Assembly (NCBI GenBank): GCA_910583525.1
Contig: CAJTXL010000040.1
Span: 1-21,065 of the forward strand
Length of the DNA: 21,065 nucleotides
Direction of reading: 5' to 3'
Source of the DNA: an uncultured Muribaculaceae bacterium
GTDB lineage: Bacteria; Bacteroidota; Bacteroidia; Bacteroidales; Muribaculaceae
In this document: piece after piece, positions 8,969-17,240 of the stretch
Position numbering within the stretch: position 1 is the first letter of the stretch
Layout: every line of letters starts with the position of its first letter
Notes under the pieces: generated by a model
The model's input: the letters and a program-made list of their open reading frames with translations, nothing else
What the model was told of the DNA's origin: nothing
Database searches by the model: none
Translations under genes and position numbers: made by a program

Positions 8969-8999
8969 CAAAGATAATTCATTTTTTCAACATTCCAAG
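8969..8999 (-). promoter_or_regulatory. Bacteroidota-type promoter candidate for the M6 protease / T9SS cargo unit
   Basis: Read on the minus strand, TATCTTTG (8976-8969) matches the -7 consensus TAnnTTTG exactly. CTTG (8999-8996) lies 19 bases upstream and matches three of four bases of the -33 TTTG element. Transcription would start near 8963, leaving a leader of about 170 bases. This is motif matching only. Confidence 0.55.
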
Positions 9000-9060
9000 A
9001 AATCGGGCGTCGTTTTGACAAAAATAATGCGATGAAATCTGAAGACGGGTTAAATGCACC

Positions 9061-9093
9061 GGAGGCGGCAGCATATATAATGCAACCGCCTCC
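9061..9093 (-). terminator. GC-rich hairpin downstream of dnaJ, possible terminator
   Basis: GGAGGCGG (9061-9068) pairs with CCGCCTCC (9086-9093), extended by an inner GC/GC pair after a small internal mismatch. It lies 32 bases after the dnaJ stop. There is no T-tract on the minus-strand exit side (GGTGCATTTAAC), so intrinsic termination is uncertain. It could instead be an mRNA 3'-end stabiliser. Confidence 0.5.
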
Positions 9094-9125
9094 GAAAAAC
9101 AATGAGTATGTTTTAATGCAGACTC

Positions 9126-10292
9126 TTAATCGAATATATGTTTCAGCTTTGAAAAAATACGTTGGCTGTCGGCCTGAGTCGGCTTTATGTTCGGGCTGTC
9201 TTTAAGCCCTTCGAAAACAGTTCGCTGTTCAGGCGTGAGATTTTCAGGCACATATACCATTATGTTGATAAGTTCGTCGCCCGAGCCTCCGTTTTCATTA
9301 TCAGGAAGTCCTTTGCCACGCAAACGCAGCACTTTGCCGGGCTGGGTGCCTGCCGGTACCGTGATGCGTGCACGGCCGGTTATCGTTGGTATTTCCACAG
9401 CACCGCCAAGCACCGCAGTGGGGATGTCGAGCATAAGGTTATAGATGATGTCGGCACCGTCGCGTATAAGTTCAGGATGCTTCAGCTCTTCTACCACTAC
9501 GAGCAAATCGCCGGGCACGCCACCGCCTTTGGGATAATTGCCCTTGCCGCGCAGTGCGAAGGTCTGTCCTTCGGAAGCTCCGGCCGGTATGGTGAAGGTT
9601 ACTTCCTGGTCGCGGCGTACCACCCCGTCGCCATGGCAATGCTGACAACGCTCTGTTATCACCTTGCCCGTGCCGCCGCAGTCGGGACATTCGGCTATAG
9701 ACTGCTGTATGCCGAACATTGTATGCTGCTGCATGGTGATATGTCCCTGCCCGTGGCAGCGCTGACAAGTGGCGAAAGCGACACCGTCTTTGGCGCCTGT
9801 ACCTTTGCACTGCTCGCAAGCGACGAATACGGGCACACGAAGCGTTTTCGTGACACCTTTCGCAATATCTTCAAGCGACAGTTTCACGCGGATGCGCACA
9901 TCGCCACCACGTTTCTGCCGTGCCTGACGGCGCCCACCCGTAGCACCGCCGAAACCGCCGAAATCGAAGCCGCCGAATTCCTGCGCGAAACGGTTGAGGA
10001 TGTCGTTGAGGTCGAAACTGCTCGCGTTGTAGTACGAACCGCCCCCACCGAAGCCTTGGGGCCCCATCGAATGGCCGTACTGGTCGTAAAGCTGCTTCTT
10101 CTTTTCATCGGAAAGCACATCGTAGGCTTCGGCGGCCTCTTTGAATTTTTCTTCGGCCTCCTTGTTCCCTGGATTACGGTCGGGGTGGAATTCGATGGCT
10201 TTCTTACGATAGGCCTTCTTTATCTGTTCGGGAGTTGCGTTGCGGTCGACACCGAGCACCTCATAATAGTCTCGTTTCTGGTCCATAGACAT
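9126..10292 (-). CDS. dnaJ: Chaperone protein DnaJ (Hsp40)
   Basis: This is a full-length type I DnaJ of 388 residues, acting in the cytoplasm as the Hsp70 (DnaK) co-chaperone that delivers substrates and stimulates ATP hydrolysis. The J domain covers about residues 8-73, with HPD at 36-38. A Gly/Phe-rich linker follows (about 77-120). Four CxxCxGxG zinc-binding repeats sit at Cys159/162, 176/179, 202/205 and 216/219. The C-terminal substrate-binding domains follow. The start could be the ATG at 10290-10292 or the one two codons later at 10284-10286; I give the longer. The gene begins 3 bases after the grpE stop, so the two are almost certainly translated from one mRNA. dnaK is not in the window. 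Confidence 0.97.
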   Translation of the reverse strand: MSMDQKRDYYEVLGVDRNATPEQIKKAYRKKAIEFHPDRNPGNKEAEEKFKEAAEAYDVLSDEKKKQLYDQYGHSMGPQGFGGGGSYYNASSFDLNDILNRFAQEFGGFDFGGFGGATGGRRQARQKRGGDVRIRVKLSLEDIAKGVTKTLRVPVFVACEQCKGTGAKDGVAFATCQRCHGQGHITMQQHTMFGIQQSIAECPDCGGTGKVITERCQHCHGDGVVRRDQEVTFTIPAGASEGQTFALRGKGNYPKGGGVPGDLLVVVEELKHPELIRDGADIIYNLMLDIPTAVLGGAVEIPTITGRARITVPAGTQPGKVLRLRGKGLPDNENGGSGDELINIMVYVPENLTPEQRTVFEGLKDSPNIKPTQADSQRIFSKLKHIFD

Positions 10293-10295
10293 AGT

Positions 10296-10892
10296 TTATT
10301 CACCTACGGCCACTTTGGCATGGCGCAGTACTTTATCGTTAAGCATATACCCCTTTTGGGTGGTATCCAATACTTTTCCTTTAAGGTCTTCAGTCGGAGC
10401 CGGGATGGTGGCTATAGCTTCGTGGAAATCGGCATCGAAAGGAGCACCGGTGCTTTCCATAGCCTTTACGCCATTGGTCTCGAGGTATTTTATAAGTTTA
10501 TTGTAAATCAGTTCCATGCCCTGACGGACGGCATCGGCATCATTGCTGTCGGCAGTGGCTGCGAGGCCGCGCTCAAAATCATCGACAATAGGAAGAAGAC
10601 CGAAAAGCACACGCTCGCCGGCGTTTTTCAGCATCTCGGCTTTTTCTTTGGTTACGCGCTTACGGTAGTTGTCGAAATCGGCCATGAGGAAAAGATACTC
10701 TTTTTTCTCTTTTTCTATCTCGGCACGTGCCTGGTCGAGTTCGTCCTGAAGACGCGCATTTTCGGCCAACTCGTCCGTCTCGACGGCGTTTTCTTCGTCT
10801 TGAGTGTCTGTTACGTCGAAAATCTCGGCATCTTCCTGCTGATTGTCAATTGCTTTGGCCTGTTCGGCCTGTTTATCTTTATTGTTGCTCAT
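10296..10892 (-). CDS. grpE: Nucleotide exchange factor GrpE
   Basis: This encodes 198 residues, normal for GrpE. It is the cytoplasmic factor that releases ADP from DnaK, working as a dimer. An acidic, low-complexity N-terminus (to about residue 50) leads into a long coiled coil (LQDELDQARAEIEKEKKEYLFLMADFDNYRKR region), where FDNYRKR is the typical GrpE motif. The C-terminal beta-wing domain contains GAPFDADFHEAI and the terminal KGYMLNDKVLRHAKVAVGE, matching the GrpE signature. It is first in the grpE-dnaJ pair. A -7 promoter-like element lies about 70 bases upstream. I saw no CIRCE-type inverted repeat in the leader. Confidence 0.97.
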   Translation of the reverse strand: MSNNKDKQAEQAKAIDNQQEDAEIFDVTDTQDEENAVETDELAENARLQDELDQARAEIEKEKKEYLFLMADFDNYRKRVTKEKAEMLKNAGERVLFGLLPIVDDFERGLAATADSNDADAVRQGMELIYNKLIKYLETNGVKAMESTGAPFDADFHEAIATIPAPTEDLKGKVLDTTQKGYMLNDKVLRHAKVAVGE

Positions 10893-10963
10893 AATCTTGG
10901 TGTGATATCATGTTCAGGTATATGCAAAAACTCGGCCAAAATGTGTTAAATCGGCCTTTGCAC

Positions 10964-10971
10964 CAAAAATA
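10964..10971 (-). promoter_or_regulatory. -7 promoter element candidate for grpE-dnaJ
   Basis: On the minus strand, TATTTTTG matches the Bacteroidota -7 consensus TAnnTTTG exactly. It would give a leader of about 65 bases before the grpE ATG. No good TTTG -33 element is present at the expected distance, so the match is partial. Read-through from ispE cannot be excluded, because no clear terminator separates ispE and grpE. Confidence 0.45.
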
Positions 10972-11018
10972 TAACAATAATCCGGGCTATAACGTTCAAG
11001 TGGACGCCCTTGCCGTCG

Positions 11019-11873
11019 TTAAACGGAGAGAGGCGCGGCAAAGCATCGGCATCCCTCAAAACTGTCTATGGCACGTTCTGCCATTTTGACATCCTCGAAA
11101 AGACCGAAAACAGCTGAGCCGGAGCCGCTCATGGCGGCATACAAAGCTCCCTGCTCGCGCAAAACGGCAAGAGCCGTGGCGATGTCAGGCCTTACGGCAA
11201 TCACCGAAGGCTCAAAATCATTGACGACTACACGGCTCGTTCTCCACAAATCAAAGCCACGCAGCAGCTCTTCTTCAAGACCGACACCTTCAGGTTTTCC
11301 GCAAGGGGTGACGCCGGCATAGGCTTCTTTGGTCGAAACCGGCTCACCTTCGGGCATGACAATAGCAACGGCAAGACCTTCGGGAAGTTGAATATCGAAA
11401 GGCGTAAGGATATCGCCTATGCCGCGCATCATCATCGGACGGTTATAAATGAAAAACGGACAATCGGCCCCCACTTTCAGGACGATTTCGGCCAAACGCT
11501 CCTTTGAAAGGCCAAGACCGGCTAATTCGTTTGCCGCGACAAGTGCAAAAGAGGCATCGGATGAGCCGCCGCCAAGACCGGCTCCATTAGGTATCACCTT
11601 ATGGAGAAATATATCGAACGGAGGCAAGGCTTGGCCGAGTTCCGTTTCAAGAGCCTTCAAGGCTTTAAGCACAAGGTTTTTCTCAGGAGGGCATCCGCCG
11701 AGGTCAGAACCGGTCATCGTGAAAGAACCTTCGCCTGTTCTCGCCGGCACCATCTCAAGGATGTCGCACCAAGGCACAGGCACCATCAGCGACTCAAGGT
11801 TGTGGTAGCCGTCGGGCCGACGGCAAAGCACCCTAAGTCCTATGTTTATTTTAGCATTTGGAAAAACGAGCAT
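11019..11873 (-). CDS. ispE: 4-diphosphocytidyl-2-C-methyl-D-erythritol kinase
   Basis: This encodes a 284-residue GHMP-superfamily kinase. It phosphorylates the 2-hydroxyl of CDP-methylerythritol with ATP, the fourth step of the non-mevalonate (MEP) isoprenoid pathway, in the cytoplasm. The N-terminal AKINIGLRVL contains the conserved lysine (Lys8). The ATP-binding glycine loop PNGAGLGGGSSDAS lies at about 95-108. GADCPFFI carries the probable catalytic aspartate (Asp137, by analogy with Lys10/Asp135 of the E. coli enzyme). The C-terminal SGSGSAVFGLF is GHMP motif 3. The gene starts 24 bases after gldN and is probably the last gene of the T9SS transcript, although its function is unrelated. 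Confidence 0.96.
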   Translation of the reverse strand: MLVFPNAKINIGLRVLCRRPDGYHNLESLMVPVPWCDILEMVPARTGEGSFTMTGSDLGGCPPEKNLVLKALKALETELGQALPPFDIFLHKVIPNGAGLGGGSSDASFALVAANELAGLGLSKERLAEIVLKVGADCPFFIYNRPMMMRGIGDILTPFDIQLPEGLAVAIVMPEGEPVSTKEAYAGVTPCGKPEGVGLEEELLRGFDLWRTSRVVVNDFEPSVIAVRPDIATALAVLREQGALYAAMSGSGSAVFGLFEDVKMAERAIDSFEGCRCFAAPLSV

Positions 11874-11897
11874 AGATGCTGTTTTCGTAAAAGCTTA

Positions 11898-13028
11898 TTA
11901 CTTGCGACGGCGCACCGAACGTGTCGCATTCGAGCTTGAAGAAGTTGTTTTGGGCTTCGACACTTTTGCCTTCTTTTCCTTGCGCGGATTTTCGCGCTTT
12001 GTCGAGCGTTTTGTCGAACGTGCAGATACGCGCGACGGCGAAGTCTTTGCCTTTTCTACAGATGCCGTCGAATCGGCAGCGGCGGCAAGCGCTTCGCGAG
12101 CCTCACGGGCTGCAATCACCTCTTCGCGCGACGGCACCCAAAGTTTCTTCTCAAAATCGTCGAGACGCGACTGTATGCTGTCCTGGGCCTTTTTCAGCTT
12201 GTCGGGGTCGGAATACATCTGCACCATCGATTTGTTCTTGAGATTTCGCGTCTTGTAGATGTCACCATCGTACATGTTCAAGGTGAAGAAGTCATCGTAA
12301 GTGCATGTGGGCAAGTTGTTGTCGTCATCAACAAAAATTGTCTGGGCGGCAAGATAGGGACGCAAATCGGAGAATTTCACCCAAAACATAGGGTATTTGA
12401 GTGCGTCGCCACCAAAATCGCCGGTGCGGTGCAATACTGGGCAAATTGCCTCGACCACCGGGCGCAGGCGGTTGTTGCGCGTGTCATATTCCCAACGCTC
12501 GACAACATAGTATGACAGCACTTCGTTGGTCGGAACGTCATTCTCATCGATATTGAACCGTGGATTTTTTTCGGTAGAGCCTTTCGCTTCGGTATAGGGT
12601 ATGTAGAAGCGGTCAAGCACGTCGCGTGTCTTGATGCGGTATTTGTCGGTGAATATTTCGCGGCCGTCGAGATACTCATATGCAGGGACGGTGTTCGACG
12701 CCAACAGGCGCATAATTATCCTGAACAGATTTTCCTGCCCGTCGACCGGCTCCTCGGGAAAATACAACGGCGCATTGCGGTCTTTGTCGAGGTCGATAGA
12801 ACGGTATATCACCCTCATCCACTGGCGGTCGGCATCGGAAATCGACGAGTTTTCGCCGGTAAAGAAGTTCTGCATCCTTTCGGTCACAACAGTGCCGTCC
12901 TGCTGTTTTGGCGCATTGCGGTCGGCACGGCGGCGTACGACACCCGTGCTTTCGTTCTGGGCAAACGATGTAGCGGCGCAGCATACAAGCGCAACCGAAG
13001 CTATGGCTATTTTTAAAATCTTATACAT
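11898..13028 (-). CDS. gldN: T9SS ring protein GldN/PorN
   Basis: This encodes 376 residues with the signal peptide MYKILKIAIASVALVCCAATSFAQ (cleavage about 23/24), so it is periplasmic. GldN/PorN associates with the lipoprotein GldK/PorK in the large ring under the outer membrane of the type IX secretion system. The family core (about 45-300) contains MRVIYRSIDLDKDRNAPLYFP, NEVLSYYVVERWEYD and CPVLHRTGDFGG-type blocks. From about 320 the protein becomes a low-complexity Ala/Ser/Lys/Arg tail, ending RSVRRRK and strongly basic. The overall length is close to PorN of Porphyromonas. It follows gldM by 43 bases and is the last T9SS gene here. It is named from the sequence blocks plus the perfectly conserved gldK-L-M-N order. 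Confidence 0.95.
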   Translation of the reverse strand: MYKILKIAIASVALVCCAATSFAQNESTGVVRRRADRNAPKQQDGTVVTERMQNFFTGENSSISDADRQWMRVIYRSIDLDKDRNAPLYFPEEPVDGQENLFRIIMRLLASNTVPAYEYLDGREIFTDKYRIKTRDVLDRFYIPYTEAKGSTEKNPRFNIDENDVPTNEVLSYYVVERWEYDTRNNRLRPVVEAICPVLHRTGDFGGDALKYPMFWVKFSDLRPYLAAQTIFVDDDNNLPTCTYDDFFTLNMYDGDIYKTRNLKNKSMVQMYSDPDKLKKAQDSIQSRLDDFEKKLWVPSREEVIAAREAREALAAAADSTASVEKAKTSPSRVSARSTKRSTKRENPRKEKKAKVSKPKTTSSSSNATRSVRRRK

Positions 13029-13071
13029 AATTCCCTGTGATAAAAAGGGTTTGTGAGCGGATTGGCTTTGT

Positions 13072-14637
13072 TCAGTTTATAATAACTTCCATTGGCGAAA
13101 GGTCGCGCGTAATGCCGTCGGGGCCTTTGGCTCTGATACGCGATATGAAGAAGCGTTTTCCTCGTCCGAGACGCTGGAACTGTGCCTTCTGTCGCTGCGA
13201 GAACTGCGAGCCGGCACTGACTTCGGGGAGTGCGTTTCCCGACGAGTCGAAGAACACCGTTTCAAAACTTTCTACCGTGAACGGCGTGTCGAGCAGGCCG
13301 TCGTCGATGGCGGCCTCGAGGCCGGGCGAAGACATCAGCAGTGCTTTGGCAAACGGTTTGCCGCCACGGTAGTGGTCGATGTTGCCCTGAGCGTCTTTGA
13401 ATGCTATAAACGGAGTGGGGTCGGGAAGCTTGCGCACCCTGAATGTAGTAGCGGCCATCGTGACGGGGCGGCCGTCCATATTGGCCGTCACAGTCACCAC
13501 GGCATCTTGCCCGACTGTCTGCGGTCTTGCCACCCAATGGTCGCCTTCGCGTGTAAGGTTGCCGTTTGTCATGCTTGCCGAAATGTCACCCATAGGCACG
13601 CCCGGCACAGATATGCTCATAGGGTTGTTGATGCCGGCATATAGCACATTCATCAAGGTTGCCGACACTGTAGCCATAGGTTCGATTACGGTATAGGACG
13701 AGCTAAAGTCGCGTCGCTGTGTGGTTCCGTCGGGCTGTACCACTTCAAGCCAACCGCTGTAGTCGAAATTGCCTGTCGCCGAGGTGCTCACTTCATATAG
13801 TCCGTCGTTGCGTTCGAGAGGCTTCCCTTGTATGAACACACGAGGGCGTTGGGTGGTGTCGACTGCAGCAAGCAGTATATTGGCCGAATATTTGCCGCCA
13901 CGCATCACAAGGCGCGACTGCGGCATCACGTAGGCACTGAGTTCGTTCACGCGCAAATCGCCGGCGTCGACCTGCGACAGCAGCGACGCAAGCACTTCAC
14001 CCTCGGCATACAAAATGTCGCTCTGAAGCTTGGACAGAAGGGTGACTGCGGCCACAACGGGCTGTTGGTCGAACTTGGCCTCTTCCCATAATTGCGGAGA
14101 AAGTGTTCCACGACGCATCTGCGACTCAGTGGATAGAGCCTCTGTTATCGTACGCCGTTTAAGAGAGTCTGCAATCAATGTAGCCACGAAATCGCTATAT
14201 CCGTCGATGCGCCCACGCAGGTTTGCGCCTCTACGGGTTCCGGGCGAAAGCATCACAGCCGCCGCCGATTCGAGGTCGTCGCGGTTGATGATGTTGTCGG
14301 GGTCGCCGTCGTCGCCGTCAGCCTCGCGTACAATCATATATTTCAATGAATCGACATAGGAGCACAGCTTTTCTGTAGCGCTGCGCACGCCGGTGGCCTT
14401 GTCGTACCATGCACGTGCCTTGTCGGGGTTCTTCTCAGCAATGTCGGCAAGCTGTCCGTAGATGGCGGCATTACGAGTGCCGAAATTCGTATTAGAGCGC
14501 TTAAGGCCTTCATGCACCTGCGTGAAGCCGTCGAGCACATCGCTCGACACATTGAGCGCGAGCATGGCGGTCAAGACGATATACATGAGGTTTATCATCT
14601 TCTGACGCGGAGAAAGCCTGTTACTGTTTGCTCCCAT
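13072..14637 (-). CDS. gldM: T9SS motor protein GldM/PorM
   Basis: This encodes 521 residues. The N-terminus (LSPRQKMINLMYIVLTAMLALNV) is the hallmark of GldM: a short cytoplasmic segment and one membrane helix (about 15-33), followed by a long periplasmic part. In characterised systems GldM forms a dimer of four periplasmic domains that spans the periplasm. It pairs with GldL as a proton-motive-force-driven rotary motor and contacts the GldK/GldN ring. The periplasmic part includes PGVPMGDISASMTNGNLTREGDHWVARP and the C-terminal RGGKPFAKALLMSSPGLEAA stretch. The length is close to PorM. The gene is 40 bases after gldL. I see no truncation. Confidence 0.97.
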   Translation of the reverse strand: MGANSNRLSPRQKMINLMYIVLTAMLALNVSSDVLDGFTQVHEGLKRSNTNFGTRNAAIYGQLADIAEKNPDKARAWYDKATGVRSATEKLCSYVDSLKYMIVREADGDDGDPDNIINRDDLESAAAVMLSPGTRRGANLRGRIDGYSDFVATLIADSLKRRTITEALSTESQMRRGTLSPQLWEEAKFDQQPVVAAVTLLSKLQSDILYAEGEVLASLLSQVDAGDLRVNELSAYVMPQSRLVMRGGKYSANILLAAVDTTQRPRVFIQGKPLERNDGLYEVSTSATGNFDYSGWLEVVQPDGTTQRRDFSSSYTVIEPMATVSATLMNVLYAGINNPMSISVPGVPMGDISASMTNGNLTREGDHWVARPQTVGQDAVVTVTANMDGRPVTMAATTFRVRKLPDPTPFIAFKDAQGNIDHYRGGKPFAKALLMSSPGLEAAIDDGLLDTPFTVESFETVFFDSSGNALPEVSAGSQFSQRQKAQFQRLGRGKRFFISRIRAKGPDGITRDLSPMEVIIN

Positions 14638-14677
14638 TATCTAATCTTCGATTTCTTTGTACAATAAGACCTTACGT

Positions 14678-15697
14678 TTAGAGCACAGGGGCGTTGGACG
14701 TTGCCGGCTTCGGGGTGTTGACATGCAGACCGTCAATGTCGGGCGGCGTCATAGCCGGACGGTACATGTTGACGGTCATGGCCGTAAGCATCTTTTCATA
14801 CACACTGTTGAGCTGTTGCATGTAGCGTGCCATTTTCTCCGTTTCCTCGCAATACTGCGCACTTTGGGAAGCCGATTTCTCGTACATGTCGCGAATGTCC
14901 TTTATGCCTCGGTTTACGCGGTCGATGGAGTCGATTTGCGACGATACGCTGCGGAGCTGTAGCTCGTATATGGTGTTCAGGCCGCCGATGTTGCGGTGAA
15001 GAGCCTGCATCTGGTCGACATATCCGCGCGAGCTTTCGGAAATTTCGGCGGAATTCTCTGTAATTGCCTTATAGCTGTCGAGCAATGTGGCCGAAACTTC
15101 GTTGAGGGCCGCGGTTGTTGCGTGCAGCTGCTGCATATCGGCGGCAATGGCGGCCATTTGGTCGAGATATTGCTGGGTAGCCGAGGTCAATTCGGCCATA
15201 CGCGACAATTGGTCGGCGGCGGCTGCCATCTTGGAGATGCTTTCGCTGAGCGAACGGCTGTCTTCGGGCGTAAGGTCGATATTCTCGGGGATGCCAACGG
15301 TGCGCCGCGCCTGCGAAGCGCTCACATGAGGCATTCCTGCACTGCCGTTAGCGGCAACCGAAGTTCCGCCGGGTACGCCCGAGCCTATGACAAAGCCTGT
15401 GATGCCACCTTCGGCATTCTCATCATCGGGGTCTTTATCTCTAAGCGCCGGGAACACGTCTTCCCATTTATATTCTTTAGGAGGACGGTCGAAAGCCGTA
15501 AGGACGAACATCAGCACCTCGGTGCCCATGCCGAGTGACAGTAGCATGTTGCCACCGGGCAAGTGCAGTATCTTGAAGAGTGCGCCCCAAATTACGATTG
15601 CGGCGCCAATGCTATATGCAAAGTTGAAAAAGCGCTGGCCTTTCTCACTGCTGATAAAGGCACTGATACCGCTTTTGTATTGTTGAACTTTTCCCAT
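14678..15697 (-). CDS. gldL: T9SS inner-membrane motor protein GldL/PorL
   Basis: This encodes 339 residues. Two N-terminal membrane helices (about 24-44 and 49-69) carry the family-typical GALFKILHLPGGN turn and a glutamate (Glu60, in LGMGTEVLMF) within the second helix. A glutamate in this helix is known to be required for proton-driven motor function in GldL. A cytoplasmic part follows: EYKWEDVFPAL, a Gly/Ser-rich linker, then a long coiled-coil-like region (about 140-300) with heptad-like Ala/Leu/Met spacing. The protein is clearly longer than Flavobacterium GldL (about 215) and nearer the Bacteroidales PorL size, the extra length being in the coiled coil and linker. It partners GldM. The gene is 42 bases after gldK. 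Confidence 0.96.
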   Translation of the reverse strand: MGKVQQYKSGISAFISSEKGQRFFNFAYSIGAAIVIWGALFKILHLPGGNMLLSLGMGTEVLMFVLTAFDRPPKEYKWEDVFPALRDKDPDDENAEGGITGFVIGSGVPGGTSVAANGSAGMPHVSASQARRTVGIPENIDLTPEDSRSLSESISKMAAAADQLSRMAELTSATQQYLDQMAAIAADMQQLHATTAALNEVSATLLDSYKAITENSAEISESSRGYVDQMQALHRNIGGLNTIYELQLRSVSSQIDSIDRVNRGIKDIRDMYEKSASQSAQYCEETEKMARYMQQLNSVYEKMLTAMTVNMYRPAMTPPDIDGLHVNTPKPATSNAPVL

Positions 15698-15739
15698 TGT
15701 ATTTTACTGTTTAGGAGAGATGTCGGCAAAGCTGCCCGT

Positions 15740-17188
15740 TTATCGTTTGGTGTTTTGTTTCTGACCTTTGGCAAATCCTATCTGTGTGCGCACACACCTG
15801 AAGCCGATGTATGAGCGCTGCTCGTTCTGATATTCCCACATGCGCAGGTCGGAGCGGACATTGTGGGCGACGTCTTTCCACGAACCGCCGCGGATAATCT
15901 TGCGCTTCATTTTATAGGGGTCTTCAATGGCGGCATCGTAACGGTACTCGGGGTTCAGGTCGTTGGTAAGGCGTCCAACGCTCTCTGTAAAGGCCGTCGA
16001 AGTCCATTCGCTGACATTACCGGCCATATCGTAGAGACCGAAGTCGTTGGGCGCGTATGTGCCTACGCGCGACGTTATTATATGGCCGTCTTTCACGTAG
16101 TTGCCTTCCATGGGCTTGAAGTTGGCATAGAAGCAGCCTTTATCCTCGCTCATAGTCAGGTCGCCGTCCCAAGGATACATGTTGTCGTTGACACCTGCAC
16201 GGGCGGCATATTCCCACTCGGCTTCGGTCGGAAGACGGTACGGCTCGACATAGACACCTTCTTTGCCGAGCGCACGGCGGAGATAGTCGGTGCGCCAGTT
16301 AGCGAACGCGTTAGCCTGCTCCCAGCTCACGCCCACGACAGGGTAGTCGGTATATCCGCCATGAGAGAAGTACATGCGCACATACGGTTCGTTGTAGGCA
16401 TTCTCGAAGTCGTTAACCCAAGCGGTTGTGTCCGGATAGACATTGACTATATACGTGTTGAGGAAATCATAGTCGCCGGTCAGCGCACGCGAGATGGTCT
16501 GACGGACGATTTCGCCTTCTTCATTTATATATGCCGTGTCCTTGGAAATCATCGGCATGTCGGTAGGAACAGGCTTGTCGGTGTTGTATTCGCGACGACG
16601 AGGGTCGAGACGGTTGCGTCGGCGTGCAGCTTCGGTATGGTTGAAGATTTCATAGCGGTAGTTGAGCTGTGTGCCATCGAGTTCACGAACTCCTGTTATG
16701 GGGTTTGTACGATATACGCTTTCGATTGCGCGCTGCTCGTCCTCGTTGGGATTGCGCCAGGGTATAGGCTTGTTCCAGTTGAGGTGCGGCGTAACAGGGT
16801 TTCCCTCGCGGTCTTCTTCGATTTTAAAATCTTCGTTGCCGCCGAAAGCCGGGTCGGCAAGACGCTCGCGGATAATGGAGTCGCGCACCCAAAAGACAAA
16901 CTGCTTGTATTTGCCGTTGGTGACTTCGGTCTCGTCCATCCAAAAGCCGTCGACCGATATGCCTCTGGCGTTAGCCTGCAGGTTCCACAGGGAGTCGGCC
17001 TTCCCTACCCCCACTTTCATCGACCCACGGTCGATAAGCACCATGCCGTAGGGCGTAGGCTCGGCCCATGCGGTACCGCCCACTCCCGTCACCTCGCCGC
17101 CTGCGGCCGAACGGCTTCCGCCGACAGCGCACGATGCGAGCGCCGAGGCCGCAATGCACGAAAAGATTATCTGCTTGGCTTTTTTCAT
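15740..17188 (-). CDS. gldK: T9SS outer-membrane-associated lipoprotein GldK/PorK
   Basis: This encodes 482 residues beginning with a lipoprotein signal: MKKAKQ, a hydrophobic stretch, then ALASC, with Cys20 the predicted lipidated residue. The rest is a formylglycine-generating-enzyme (sulfatase-modifying factor) fold used structurally: FWMDETEVTNGKYKQF, LPTEAEWEYAARAG, YDMAGNVSEWTS and IRGGSWKDVAHNVRSD. In the T9SS, GldK and GldN form the ring anchored to the inner face of the outer membrane. The length agrees with PorK (about 490). It lies 52 bases after porP. The bases immediately before its ATG are AT-only (ATATATAT), without a Shine-Dalgarno sequence. Confidence 0.96.
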   Translation of the reverse strand: MKKAKQIIFSCIAASALASCAVGGSRSAAGGEVTGVGGTAWAEPTPYGMVLIDRGSMKVGVGKADSLWNLQANARGISVDGFWMDETEVTNGKYKQFVFWVRDSIIRERLADPAFGGNEDFKIEEDREGNPVTPHLNWNKPIPWRNPNEDEQRAIESVYRTNPITGVRELDGTQLNYRYEIFNHTEAARRRNRLDPRRREYNTDKPVPTDMPMISKDTAYINEEGEIVRQTISRALTGDYDFLNTYIVNVYPDTTAWVNDFENAYNEPYVRMYFSHGGYTDYPVVGVSWEQANAFANWRTDYLRRALGKEGVYVEPYRLPTEAEWEYAARAGVNDNMYPWDGDLTMSEDKGCFYANFKPMEGNYVKDGHIITSRVGTYAPNDFGLYDMAGNVSEWTSTAFTESVGRLTNDLNPEYRYDAAIEDPYKMKRKIIRGGSWKDVAHNVRSDLRMWEYQNEQRSYIGFRCVRTQIGFAKGQKQNTKR

Positions 17189-17240
17189 ATATATCTGTAA
17201 TAGTGGTATATGTCGTTTTTCAATAATTTATCTTGTCAGG

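Larger units (their letters stand above)
8795..9125. other. 331-base non-coding gap between dnaJ and the M6 protease gene
   Basis: I found no credible gene here. It is clearly more A+T-rich than its surroundings. It holds the GC-rich hairpin after dnaJ (9061-9093), a minus-strand promoter-like element (8969-8999), and about 170 bases of probable leader for the protease gene. No Shine-Dalgarno sequence precedes the protease start; the bases just upstream are AATCTGTTGCAAA, as is usual for Bacteroidota. Confidence 0.75.

Noticed and set aside
9162..10949. A 595-codon open frame on the plus strand, antisense to dnaJ and grpE.
   Set aside because: It lies entirely opposite two unmistakable chaperone genes and their leader; its translation shows no recognisable domain, and long antisense frames arise from the codon bias of the real genes.
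10893..11018. A possible terminator between ispE and grpE.
   Set aside because: Only a weak GGGC/GCCC pairing with an 18-base loop and no T-tract was found.
13029..13071. A CCCT/AGGG mini-hairpin between gldM and gldN, considered as an internal terminator.
   Set aside because: The stem is only four base pairs with no T-run on the exit side; cotranscription of the gld genes is more likely.
15863..17200. A 445-codon plus-strand open frame opposite gldK.
   Set aside because: It is a shadow of gldK, whose protein matches the family along its full length; the antisense translation has no recognisable motif.
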